Positions 6,859-13,477 of a stretch of 13,477 bases of DNA are shown in pieces; position 1 is the first letter of the stretch, and each line of letters starts with the position of its first letter. The position numbers were made by a program, and so were the translations under genes. The stretch is from an uncultured Thermoanaerobacterales bacterium (lineage in GTDB: Bacteria > Bacillota > Clostridia > Christensenellales > UBA1242), in contig USTP01000017.1 in the NCBI GenBank assembly GCA_900557695.1, positions 1 to 13,477 of the forward strand, written 5' to 3'. Below the pieces are notes generated by a model, which did not search any database, was not told the origin of the DNA, and saw only the letters and a program-made list of their open reading frames with translations.

Positions 6859-9174
6859 TTAAGCAGTTTGCTCGCTTTCAGTTGCAGCCACATAATCATA
6901 CATTCCTAAAACAACCCCAAGTGTTGTTCCCTCATGCCTGTAAAGCAAACTTATTTGGTCACCACTTTCGGCTAAATCATAGGTTTGCATACCAGGAAGC
7001 CCTGCCTGCGCGCCCATGCTTTCTGGCAAAACAGGAGCCCCATCTTTATATAAAACAGTTTGTTTCAAAGTTGCATTATAATCAAAATACAAATAGCTTC
7101 CATCATTTGTTAAAAAGGTTGGGCGGGTTAGCGATAAATTATCTTTTAGATTTGCGTTTGAAGTGTCAAAGGTTTCACGGTTGCCATATGTGAAATTGCC
7201 ATAAATATTAGTCTTTTGCGAAGCCAAGTAATCGCTATCCATAACAATAGTAACAAGGTTTAGTTTGCCTTGAGGATTTTGGATTGTTGCACCATATTTA
7301 TTTAAACCTTGGTCTAGAGCCCCAACTAATGCAGTTTTAATTCCTGTCGCCTGCATCACGCTAAACCAACCCTCATCTCCTGTAACTAAGCTTTCTAGCT
7401 TTGAACCAGCATCTATAGTAACGCCTGCTCCACCAACCTTATTACCAGAGCTAGCATCTGTTCTACTAACTAAGAATAAAACTGGACCACCAAACCTCTC
7501 GAAATGACTATTGATTACAGTGTTGCCATCTGACCCGAAAGAGAACATTCCACTATTAAAGCAGTTCGAAACTTTAGAATTTGAAATATCCATGGTTTTT
7601 ATACCTGTTTCGCCTTCCATATATAGCCCTATTAAAAATTCTTTTGCTATTATATTATCAACTTTTGTAAGCCCAAAAATAGACTTAACGAATATCAAAG
7701 AGCCAGCCGCACCAATTGCTTCAATATTATCATCTCCCCCATTACCATTTTCAGTGTAGGCGGTAGACATATTTCCTCTAACATCTATATTGCAAAGTTT
7801 TGCCACAGGCCCACCTTGCTGACCTATAAGGGCAAAAACCGCTGAGTGCCCAGCTTCAGTAAAGTCGGTTTCTTTTTCATATATAACTAGTGGGCTATTA
7901 TCTTTTTTAGCACAAGACATTCCAGCCTTTAAATTACTAAAGTCAACCGAGAATAAGTTTCCGTTAATAACAAAGTCGCTCAAAATATAGTGATTGTAAA
8001 GGAAAGCAAAATCTCTTATAGTTCCTATAGCTGCAGAAACGCTTGTTTCATCGCTAGATATGAGATATTCGCTAGGTATGTCACTCTCGGTAACAGTTAA
8101 GTCGCAATGAATAAATATCCCATTAACTTCGGCAAGATTTGTTTTGTTTTTTTCCTCTAAAAACTCTTTCCAAAGTTCGTAATATTTGATATTTCCATAG
8201 TTTCCAGTGCCAGCAAACTTAACAGGGTCGTAGAATATATTTCTAACTGAAGCAGCATAATAATTTGCAAAACTAATATCATCTAGGTGTTCGTCATCAA
8301 GTAGGTTAATTCTTCCAAGGTCTATTTCATCATAAACATTATAACCATCTGCAACAGTTAAAGTAAATGTGCTTGCATTTAATTGAATATCTGCAAGATT
8401 CCAATCGGTAGGTGTCATAGTTATTGTGTAGGTGTGGCCAATTGCTTGATCGGTAAAGGTAAAACCAAAGGTTTCATTGTTAAAAGTATAAACCTCACTA
8501 CCCACAACAACATCTCCTTCTTTAACCTCAACGCTAACATTTAAGTTAACATTTACTATTTCCATAGAGTTCTTTTTGTATACAGTGTAGATTGGTTTAT
8601 ATATAAACTCATTATCGTTACCAACAGTGTAGTCAGCAGTTACCATAAAAGCATTTTCATCGTAACTACCTGCATATATGTTACTTCCAGAAGCAGATGC
8701 ATTTGCCAATCTTCCATTATATGTTGTAACAAATTCTGGGTCTGCAAACATGACTAGATCGTAAACAAGGCTCATGTTCTCACTCACTTCAACCCATTTT
8801 AGTTCTCTTGTTTTATCCTCTCCAATAATTAGGCACGAGATACGATAATTGCCAGGGTCTTTACTGCCTTGGAAAGTAGAAAGGCCATCTGTGTATAAAA
8901 TAAACTGAGTTTCTGCTTGAGCATCGCTGGTGTTTGAAAGGTCTACCTCTCCCTTGGTTAAGGTTTCAGTGGTTCCCCCCTCATATTTAACTGTTAATGT
9001 AACAGCAGAAAAATCTATAGTTTCTTCAACATAATAGGCATCTCTAAGCCCATTAACGGAAACCTCTTGAACTGTTTTGTTATCCTGCGAAGGTGGATTT
9101 TTGTCGCACGCAACAAAGAAAACGCTCACAAACACGGCAAAAATACTAAGCATGGCAAGCCCAAATTTTTTCAT
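6859..9174 (-). CDS. Large surface lipoprotein with Ig-like and probable beta-helix regions
   Basis: This 771-aa secreted protein should be anchored to the outer face of the membrane by lipid. The N-terminus is a lipoprotein signal peptide: KK at 2-3, a hydrophobic stretch 4-22, and FVAC with Cys23 as the expected lipidated residue (Phe at -3 is less usual than Leu). Residues about 37-81 resemble a bacterial Ig-like group 3-type domain: a VSVNG start, YYVEETIDFSAVTLTVKY, then GGTTETL. Residues about 395-600 consist of short strand-turn units rich in N, G, D and S (for example NIDVRGNMS, MDISNSKVSNC, NTVINSHFERFGG), suggesting a right-handed parallel beta-helix of the kind found in surface adhesins and polysaccharide-acting proteins. 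I see no catalytic signature and no sortase motif at the C-terminus. The start is supported by AAGGAG (9184-9189), 9 nt upstream. The gene lies 145 bp after a small membrane protein gene of the ABC cluster on the same strand and ends at a strong terminator. A surface binding or structural role is an inference; the specific function is unknown. Confidence 0.85.
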   Translation of the reverse strand: MKKFGLAMLSIFAVFVSVFFVACDKNPPSQDNKTVQEVSVNGLRDAYYVEETIDFSAVTLTVKYEGGTTETLTKGEVDLSNTSDAQAETQFILYTDGLSTFQGSKDPGNYRISCLIIGEDKTRELKWVEVSENMSLVYDLVMFADPEFVTTYNGRLANASASGSNIYAGSYDENAFMVTADYTVGNDNEFIYKPIYTVYKKNSMEIVNVNLNVSVEVKEGDVVVGSEVYTFNNETFGFTFTDQAIGHTYTITMTPTDWNLADIQLNASTFTLTVADGYNVYDEIDLGRINLLDDEHLDDISFANYYAASVRNIFYDPVKFAGTGNYGNIKYYELWKEFLEEKNKTNLAEVNGIFIHCDLTVTESDIPSEYLISSDETSVSAAIGTIRDFAFLYNHYILSDFVINGNLFSVDFSNLKAGMSCAKKDNSPLVIYEKETDFTEAGHSAVFALIGQQGGPVAKLCNIDVRGNMSTAYTENGNGGDDNIEAIGAAGSLIFVKSIFGLTKVDNIIAKEFLIGLYMEGETGIKTMDISNSKVSNCFNSGMFSFGSDGNTVINSHFERFGGPVLFLVSRTDASSGNKVGGAGVTIDAGSKLESLVTGDEGWFSVMQATGIKTALVGALDQGLNKYGATIQNPQGKLNLVTIVMDSDYLASQKTNIYGNFTYGNRETFDTSNANLKDNLSLTRPTFLTNDGSYLYFDYNATLKQTVLYKDGAPVLPESMGAQAGLPGMQTYDLAESGDQISLLYRHEGTTLGVVLGMYDYVAATESEQTA

Positions 9175-9242
9175 TGTTTTTTTCTCCTTTTGTTTTCTAT
9201 AAATAATGTTAATTTAGTAGTCTACATTCAATATCTATCTCA

Positions 9243-9271
9243 AGTTTAGCTTTTTTTACTAAACAAGTCAA
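9243..9271 (-). promoter_or_regulatory. Possible promoter of the lipoprotein gene
   Basis: On the - strand, TTGACT (9266-9271) and TAAACT (9243-9248) are spaced by 17 bp. The -10 match is only 4 of 6. A 6-bp inverted repeat (GTTTAG at 9244-9249, CTAAAC at 9259-9264) overlaps the spacer and the -10 box and could be an operator. It has no following T-run on the - strand, so it is not a convincing terminator for the upstream cluster. Read-through from that cluster remains possible. Confidence 0.35.
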
Positions 9272-9319
9272 GCAAAAACTATACATTTCAAGAAACAACA
9301 CAAGTTCTCAAGTTGGCAG

Positions 9320-9748
9320 TTAATAACACCTAATAGTCATGGTATCTGTAAGGTTTGAACCATCGGTTGTTGTAATAACTACTCTAACTGTTCTTCGTTG
9401 GTAAAACACAACCTCTCCGTTTTGATGAACTTCTGCAAAAATCGTAACATTGCCTTCGCTATCAGTATAAGTAGCGTTAACAAGCGAAAATTTTATTCGT
9501 TCAGGATAAGATGCATTATCTGGCCCCGTTATATAATCTACGAATATGCTATTATTGTCTGAATCGTTGTCGTCAAACGCTAAAAATGCATATTTTTCTC
9601 CAGAAGTTATAGAAGAATAGCTTGTTATTTCCAGCCTATTCATATAAATGGTAAACTGTTCCATATTAACCGTTAGGCCAAAGAAGGTTACAACTACTAT
9701 GGAGATAATATAAACAACTGCTATAAAAAATATAACCGATTTTTTCAT
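9320..9748 (-). CDS. Small single-pass membrane protein with extracytoplasmic domain
   Basis: I do not recognise this 142-aa protein by family. It begins MKKS, followed by one strong hydrophobic segment (about 5-25) without a lipobox or an obvious signal-peptidase site. It should therefore be an anchored protein with about 115 residues outside the cell. That part is strand-rich with alternating hydrophobic residues (for example VTIFAEVH, EVVFYQRR, RVVITTTD), like a small beta-sandwich. Its ATG (9746-9748) lies 1 nt after the permease stop, and its ribosome binding site (GGGAG at 9756-9760) lies inside the end of the permease gene, so the two are very likely translationally coupled. The context makes it a probable accessory subunit of the ABC system, for example a substrate-contact or assembly factor. 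This is inferred from position only. Confidence 0.72.
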   Translation of the reverse strand: MKKSVIFFIAVVYIISIVVVTFFGLTVNMEQFTIYMNRLEITSYSSITSGEKYAFLAFDDNDSDNNSIFVDYITGPDNASYPERIKFSLVNATYTDSEGNVTIFAEVHQNGEVVFYQRRTVRVVITTTDGSNLTDTMTIRCY

Positions 9749-9749
9749 T

Positions 9750-11396
9750 TTACATCTCCCTTAGTAGTGTTTTAGATTTTGTGTAGAATAAGTATATTCT
9801 TAAAGCTAGCACGCTTAAAGCTATTAAAAACACTCTTAAATAAACAAAACTTGATTCGTATAGTAAGAAAAACAAACAAACCGCAAAAGTTATACCACTT
9901 AATAAAAAGCTAAGCAAGGTTGACTTTAGTTCATTTGGATTAACGCCTGCGATACCATTTGTTTTAAAAGCAGCTCCGCTTGGCTTTAAAAAGTCTAGCT
10001 CTGCACTCCAAACAAGATGAATCATTGCAACAAAAAGCATTGTAAAAAATAGCAGTATGCAATTCCCCACGCTTAATGTTGAATACGAAAAGAAAATGCT
10101 AGAAGTGACAACTAAAATAATAATTGTGAACAAGAAGTTATAAAACAATCGCGGAAATAGTATTTTAAACGCACTGCTTGGTTTTGTTTTGTTTAGTTGC
10201 AAAGCCTCGCCATCACGGCTATAAAGCGAGCTGGCGTTTATATTATGAGCAAGAACGAACAACAAAATCACAAGCAAATTAAAGCAAATTGTTAAATAAT
10301 CGCCAAGAAGCCTTGTGTTTATAGCACTATATATTGTGTTTAGTAGCAAAACCGCTATCGGAGCGATAATTATAGTTGAAATACTAGTTGATAAAAGCTC
10401 AGTATCTCTAAAATTCTTTTTGGCTTCATAACGAATAGTTGAATTTAGCGGGCCAAACGCTTCATTTTTATGTTTTTTCACTTTTGTTTTTTTATCAAAC
10501 TCAAACTGCCTTGTTATAAGTTTTAAATAAAGCGGCCTTGAAGTAATTAAATTTAGCACCACGAGAATTGAAATTATTGCAATAACAATCAGTAGCACTA
10601 TATATGAGTAATTTGTGAAAAGAACTGCTTGCATATTTTCGTAGGTTCCACATAAAAATACAGCAACATAATAGAAAGGAGAAAAAATTGTTGTAAACGC
10701 GTCTAAAAAATTTCTTAAACCCCTTGCAACCACGCTCCAACTTCTAATAAGGTTTATATCTTCTGGTATTATCCCTATAACCCAAACAACACCAGCAACA
10801 AGCAGAGCAAGAAGAATAGCTAAAGCAATCACTCTTAAAATTGGATATTTTTTAAAAAACGCCATTATATAATTTGTTGGAATTGACAAAAGCCCACCTA
10901 TTAAAACTGGAATAGCAGATAGCAAAACCAGCATTATAGGCGCCCATATGAAATAGACAAAGGAAAAGGAACTAATAACACCATACGCAACAAATATAGG
11001 TATGGCAAAAGTGAAACATTTTTTAATTTCACTTATAAAATAAACCAGCATTTTAGATAAAAATAATGCGTTTGGATTTACAGGCAGTGTAACAAGCATT
11101 TGATTATCTTTTGAATAATAAAGCGTTTTGCTTAAACCTATAGTACATGTTATAGTGTTTAAAACGAAGATGATAAAGTAAACAAAAGCCATGAAAGATA
11201 GCGGAATATGGTTTAGCGCAGAAAACAAATTTAAAAACCTACACAGCCATAAAACCAAATAGGAAATAGCCGTTATTAGCGCAAAAATTAGCACAGAAAA
11301 AACAACCTTAAACAAAATTTGCTTCTTGCTTTTCAAGAAACCAAGGTCTAGTTTTTCTTTAAGTTGCATCAAAAGTAGTGATTTAAACCCGCTCAT
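9750..11396 (-). CDS. ABC transporter permease (ABC_tran_2-like, exporter type)
   Basis: This 548-aa polytopic membrane protein is the likely membrane partner of the ABC ATPase encoded just upstream. It has about 12 hydrophobic segments: near 28-52, 66-88, 112-142, 148-172, 186-210, 236-250, 265-283, 335-357, 366-385, 413-435, 443-463 and 490-536. A long basic cytoplasmic loop (about 285-330) splits it into two halves. The segment SLYSRDGEALQLNKTKP (390-406) and the earlier YYSKDNQMLVTLPVNP (93-108) are repeated versions of the 'S+D/E..L..LP/KP' coupling-loop pattern of large Bacillota ABC permeases. The overall shape recalls the 'putative ATP-binding cassette' permease family (PF16949), assigned from memory and not searched. 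The start has AAGG (11407-11410) 10 nt upstream, and 49 nt separate it from the ATPase stop. The substrate is unknown; export is inferred because no substrate-binding importer subunit is present. Confidence 0.8.
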   Translation of the reverse strand: MSGFKSLLLMQLKEKLDLGFLKSKKQILFKVVFSVLIFALITAISYLVLWLCRFLNLFSALNHIPLSFMAFVYFIIFVLNTITCTIGLSKTLYYSKDNQMLVTLPVNPNALFLSKMLVYFISEIKKCFTFAIPIFVAYGVISSFSFVYFIWAPIMLVLLSAIPVLIGGLLSIPTNYIMAFFKKYPILRVIALAILLALLVAGVVWVIGIIPEDINLIRSWSVVARGLRNFLDAFTTIFSPFYYVAVFLCGTYENMQAVLFTNYSYIVLLIVIAIISILVVLNLITSRPLYLKLITRQFEFDKKTKVKKHKNEAFGPLNSTIRYEAKKNFRDTELLSTSISTIIIAPIAVLLLNTIYSAINTRLLGDYLTICFNLLVILLFVLAHNINASSLYSRDGEALQLNKTKPSSAFKILFPRLFYNFLFTIIILVVTSSIFFSYSTLSVGNCILLFFTMLFVAMIHLVWSAELDFLKPSGAAFKTNGIAGVNPNELKSTLLSFLLSGITFAVCLFFLLYESSFVYLRVFLIALSVLALRIYLFYTKSKTLLREM

Positions 11397-11445
11397 TTAA
11401 TTTTTTCCTTATTTTTTGTTTTTTTGCGATTTTCATATGTTAGTG

Positions 11446-12345
11446 TTAATTTTTTTGCGTTTTTTGCTCTTCTTCTTTATTTTTAGATTTACTCTTATGC
11501 CATACTTTTTTAGGCTTCTTGTTTTTAACCTCTTTTTTCTGCATTTCTTCTTTTTCCAACACATCTTCATTATTTTTATTTTCATCGTTTGCAATAGCGT
11601 TTTCAGTTTTTGAATTTATTATATTTAAATAAAACTCTTCTAGACTAATGTTTTGCTCTTTCAACTCTTCAAGAGTTACAGAGGTAACAATCTGCCCATT
11701 TTTGATGATTATAATTCTATTACATAGTTTTTCAACAATATCTATAATGTGGCTTGAAAAGAACACTATGTTTCCACTTTCTGCATGCTTTTTCATGCAT
11801 TCTTTTACCTCATATATAGAGTTTGGGTCTAGCCCTGTTAGGGGTTCATCGAGTATCCAAAGCTTAGGATTATGTATTAAAGCACTCATGATAGTGATTT
11901 TTTGTTTCATGCCATGAGAGTAGGTTCTAATTTGGCTATCAATATTTCCCTCCATACTCAAATCTTTAAGCATTTTTTTAAGCCTTTCATCACGCTCTTC
12001 TTTTGTAACGCCATAAAGGTCGGCAATATAGTTTATATACTCCCTGCCTGTAAGTTTTTCATAAAGTGCATAGTGGTCGGGAACGAAACCAAACTGAGCT
12101 TTAGCAAGCGTTGGCTGTTTTTCAATATCATAACCATTTATTTCTATTGATCCGCTAGTTACAGGTTGAATACCAACAATACTTTTAATTATTGTGCTCT
12201 TCCCTGCTCCGTTAGGGCCCAAAAAGCCAAGAATCTCTCCAGCATCCACTTCAAAAGATATGTTCATTACTGAATAATTTTTATTGTTACCATAACGCTT
12301 AAAAACATTTTTAACAACAAGTTTGTTTACGCTTTCTTTGTTCAT
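11446..12345 (-). CDS. ABC transporter ATP-binding protein, probable separate product from internal start
   Basis: This is a 299-aa version of the ATPase starting at the in-frame ATG 12343-12345, where the conserved ABC fold begins at once (NKLVVKNVFKRYG). It binds and hydrolyses ATP on the cytoplasmic side to power the adjacent permease. Walker A is GPNGAGKST (43-51, Lys49), the signature is YSHGMKQK (142-149), Walker B is LWILDEP (162-168), the D-loop is GLDP (171-174) and the switch His199 is in FFSSHI. The SHGM form of the signature and the PDHYALYEKLTGREY segment (89-103) are typical of the BcrA/EcsA/DrrA-like exporter ATPases. Residues about 245-299 form a highly charged Lys/Glu/Asn-rich tail, long for this family. 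The Shine-Dalgarno site GGAGG (12351-12355) is the best in the window, with 5-nt spacing, which supports independent initiation. A second ATG at 12347-12349 is out of frame. Whether the fused form, the short form or both exist cannot be decided from sequence. Confidence 0.7.
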   Translation of the reverse strand: MNKESVNKLVVKNVFKRYGNNKNYSVMNISFEVDAGEILGFLGPNGAGKSTIIKSIVGIQPVTSGSIEINGYDIEKQPTLAKAQFGFVPDHYALYEKLTGREYINYIADLYGVTKEERDERLKKMLKDLSMEGNIDSQIRTYSHGMKQKITIMSALIHNPKLWILDEPLTGLDPNSIYEVKECMKKHAESGNIVFFSSHIIDIVEKLCNRIIIIKNGQIVTSVTLEELKEQNISLEEFYLNIINSKTENAIANDENKNNEDVLEKEEMQKKEVKNKKPKKVWHKSKSKNKEEEQKTQKN

Positions 12346-13416
12346 ACATTCCTCCACTTCCTTTTTACCATATTTAACACACAGTGCAATTTCGTCTTGT
12401 TTAATTTTTCTTTTCTTCTCTGCAAGTGCAATATAAAAATCTTGCAACTGAAACAGCCATGCATACAAAAACCACACACAAAGCCCCAAACAAACATACA
12501 CAACGAAAAACAAACTTTGATAAACGGGATAAAACACTAGTGTTTTTGACCCTATTGTTATATTTAAAGTATAGTTTCTTAAGTTTTCCGCCCAAACACC
12601 AAGTTTCTCCGCAATATAGTTTGAATTTACAAAGAAGAAGTCCACCTCGGCTCCGCTTGCCGTGAAGTATGAATTTAAAAATACTACCAAAATAAAGTAT
12701 AATAAAAACCCAACCATGGAATATATAAACTGTTTTAGCTTTGGTCTTTCATAAACATTAAGGAAAACAATTAGAAGAGGAAGAGCAAAGGCAATAATAT
12801 GGTTTATCCAAAACGAAACAACATTTGGTGCAAAAAAGCCACCAAAATCTGCATAATTTGGCATTAAAAGAGCAAAAAACGCACCTAAAACATTTATAAA
12901 GAAAGTGAAATAAAATAATTTATCTAGTTTAAAAATTAAACAAACTGGAAGAATAAACATTGCAGTGTTGCAAAGATGAAGCGGCCAAGACGATGGAGAT
13001 AAAAAAGAAGAGAAATCATAGTTGTTGCAATATGTTATAAGCGTGGTCAATGATATGTATAAAAGAGCAAGCCTAATGTATTCTTTTTCTCGATTTCTTA
13101 AAATAAAATAAAGTCCAAATAAAATTATAAAAGTTAAATAGATATATATTCTATGGTAAAGTTCAAGGTCGGTAACCTGACCCGCCCCAACAGTTCCAAA
13201 TAAAGTGCTAAACAAATAACTAGGAACTGAAAACAATAAAACTATAGGCAACGCGCAAACCATCTCAATAATATCACGCTTAAACAACTTGAAGCATCCA
13301 TTGGTAACAAAAATATAAATCGAATAAAGAAGAGAAATACCAATTTCAACAGCAATAAACGCCCCACATATAGAGAGGTTATAACTTCCCGTGAAAGAAT
13401 ATATAATTTGCCTCAT
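11446..13416 (-). CDS. YwaF/TP0381-like membrane protein joined in frame to an ABC ATPase (5' end uncertain)
   Basis: The uninterrupted frame gives 656 aa from the first genomic ATG (13414-13416). Residues 1 to about 335 form a membrane domain with about nine hydrophobic segments. It contains the pattern of the YwaF/TP0381 family (TIGR02206 type): a YH pair (87-88) in the helix region, WPLHLCN (144-150), and FWINHI (202-207) before a Pro-containing helix. Two extra N-terminal helices precede the usual core. A charged linker (about 332-357) leads to a complete ABC ATPase (358-656). A GGAGG site at 12351-12355 lies at the junction, 5 nt before an in-frame ATG, so the ATPase may also or only be made separately (see the next entry). 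Upstream of 13416 only 7 genomic bases remain before adapter sequence, so no ribosome binding site can be seen and the real start may be further out. The frame extends to 13467 only because of adapter bases; the 15 residues MTSSLVGAEMCIRDS are artefactual. The function of the YwaF family is not established; the context suggests a regulatory or extra transmembrane subunit of the exporter. Confidence 0.75.
   Translation of the reverse strand: MRQIIYSFTGSYNLSICGAFIAVEIGISLLYSIYIFVTNGCFKLFKRDIIEMVCALPIVLLFSVPSYLFSTLFGTVGAGQVTDLELYHRIYIYLTFIILFGLYFILRNREKEYIRLALLYISLTTLITYCNNYDFSSFLSPSSWPLHLCNTAMFILPVCLIFKLDKLFYFTFFINVLGAFFALLMPNYADFGGFFAPNVVSFWINHIIAFALPLLIVFLNVYERPKLKQFIYSMVGFLLYFILVVFLNSYFTASGAEVDFFFVNSNYIAEKLGVWAENLRNYTLNITIGSKTLVFYPVYQSLFFVVYVCLGLCVWFLYAWLFQLQDFYIALAEKKRKIKQDEIALCVKYGKKEVEECMNKESVNKLVVKNVFKRYGNNKNYSVMNISFEVDAGEILGFLGPNGAGKSTIIKSIVGIQPVTSGSIEINGYDIEKQPTLAKAQFGFVPDHYALYEKLTGREYINYIADLYGVTKEERDERLKKMLKDLSMEGNIDSQIRTYSHGMKQKITIMSALIHNPKLWILDEPLTGLDPNSIYEVKECMKKHAESGNIVFFSSHIIDIVEKLCNRIIIIKNGQIVTSVTLEELKEQNISLEEFYLNIINSKTENAIANDENKNNEDVLEKEEMQKKEVKNKKPKKVWHKSKSKNKEEEQKTQKN
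12343..12355 (-). promoter_or_regulatory. Internal ribosome binding site at the YwaF-ABC junction
   Basis: On the - strand the junction reads GTGGAGGAATGTATGAAC. A full GGAGG Shine-Dalgarno is followed by 5 nt and the ATG of the ABC ATPase, all inside the longer open frame. The start codon also overlaps a TGA in the +1 frame (ATGA), the usual geometry of a 4-nt gene overlap. That fits an ancestral two-gene arrangement in which the upstream stop codon was lost or shifted. Confidence 0.65.
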
Positions 13417-13423
13417 ATAGATA

Positions 13424-13477
13424 CTGTCTCTTATACACATCTCCGCGCCCACGAGACTCGACGTCATCTCGTATGCC
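13424..13477. other. Illumina Nextera adapter, index and P7 start (non-genomic)
   Basis: CTGTCTCTTATACACATCT (13424-13442) is the Nextera transposase mosaic end. CCGCGCCCACGAGAC (13443-13457) differs by one base (13446) from the standard adapter CCGAGCCCACGAGAC. TCGACGTC (13458-13465) occupies the i7 index position, and ATCTCGTATGCC (13466-13477) is the start of the P7 sequence. The translation of this strand gives the familiar contaminant peptide EMCIRDS. Genomic sequence ends at 13423. Confidence 0.97.

Noticed and set aside
9244..9264. The inverted repeat GTTTAG...CTAAAC as a terminator for the exporter cluster.
   Set aside because: The stem is only 6 bp with a 9-nt A-rich loop, and no T-run follows on the transcribed strand.
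11416..11613. A + strand, Phe-rich open frame of 65 codons that looks like a membrane peptide.
   Set aside because: It is the complement of the Lys/Glu-rich ABC ATPase tail; AAA/GAA codons read backwards give TTT/TTC, which explains the Phe content.
12401..12595. A - strand open frame of 64 codons overlapping the end of the membrane domain.
   Set aside because: It lies in an alternative frame of the well-supported membrane helices, its Cys/Val-rich sequence matches no family, and it has no start signal.
1..13423. Possible alternative genetic code (TGA read as Trp), given the low GC content.
   Set aside because: All conserved Trp positions use TGG, no in-frame TGA interrupts any gene, and each protein ends at its family-typical length at TAA or TAG.
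13424..13442. CTGTCTCTTATACACATCT could be read as the end of a Tn5-type transposon.
   Set aside because: It is followed directly by Nextera adapter, an index-length segment and P7 sequence, and it lies at the contig edge. No transposase or target duplication is present.
13417..13467. An upstream ATG at 13465-13467 would lengthen the YwaF-ABC protein by 17 residues.
   Set aside because: The ATG and most of the extra codons come from adapter and index bases; only two of the added codons are genomic.
1..13477. CRISPR arrays, tRNA or rRNA genes, insertion sequences and riboswitches.
   Set aside because: No regularly spaced repeats, no T-loop or anticodon-arm pattern, no transposase and no leader long enough for a known riboswitch was seen on either strand.

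Overview
The window is an AT-rich bacterial contig end. Its strong Shine-Dalgarno sites, sigma-A-type promoters, TAA/TAG stops, lipoprotein signal peptide and gene families (ArsR/CadC repressor, YwaF/TP0381 membrane protein, 12-TM-type ABC permease) suggest an uncultured low-GC Bacillota, probably Clostridia-like. No 16S or other phylogenetic marker is present, so this placement is an inference. Every reading frame of a real gene reads cleanly with TGG as Trp and no in-frame TGA, so nothing points to a recoded genetic code.

Layout. (1) Positions 1-4095, + strand: a well-formed extended -10 promoter drives one large gene. It encodes a 1312-aa Upf1-like superfamily 1 helicase with an N-terminal DUF4011-like region and a C-terminal MTES_1575/Vsr-like endonuclease-fold domain whose catalytic signature looks partly eroded. 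(2) Positions 4096-4155: a hairpin with T-runs on both sides ends this gene and the convergent metal operon. (3) Positions 4156-6680, - strand: a two-gene metal resistance operon made of an ArsR/SmtB-family repressor and a Zn/Cd/Pb P1B-type ATPase. One operator sits exactly between the -35 and -10 boxes and a second lies in the leader. (4) Positions 6797-9174, - strand: a 771-aa secreted lipoprotein with an Ig-like repeat and a probable beta-helical middle, followed by a strong terminator. (5) Positions 9320-13416, - strand: an ABC-export-type cluster. It contains an open reading frame that joins a YwaF/TP0381-like polytopic membrane protein to an ABC ATPase, then a 548-aa ABC permease, then a 142-aa single-pass membrane protein that follows the permease with one base between. 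The lipoprotein lies 145 bp further downstream on the same strand and may belong to the same surface system.

The last 54 bases (13424-13477) are not genomic. They match the Illumina Nextera transposase adapter, an i7 index and the start of the P7 sequence. The reading frame runs into the adapter and gains a false N-terminus there, so the true 5' end of the YwaF-ABC gene is uncertain.

The most interesting biology is the YwaF-ABC joined frame, which carries a strong internal ribosome binding site at the domain junction and so may give two products, together with its permease and two extracytoplasmic partner proteins. The metal operon is a textbook self-regulated efflux system. The helicase is a candidate defence or DNA-repair protein, but no defence neighbours are visible.
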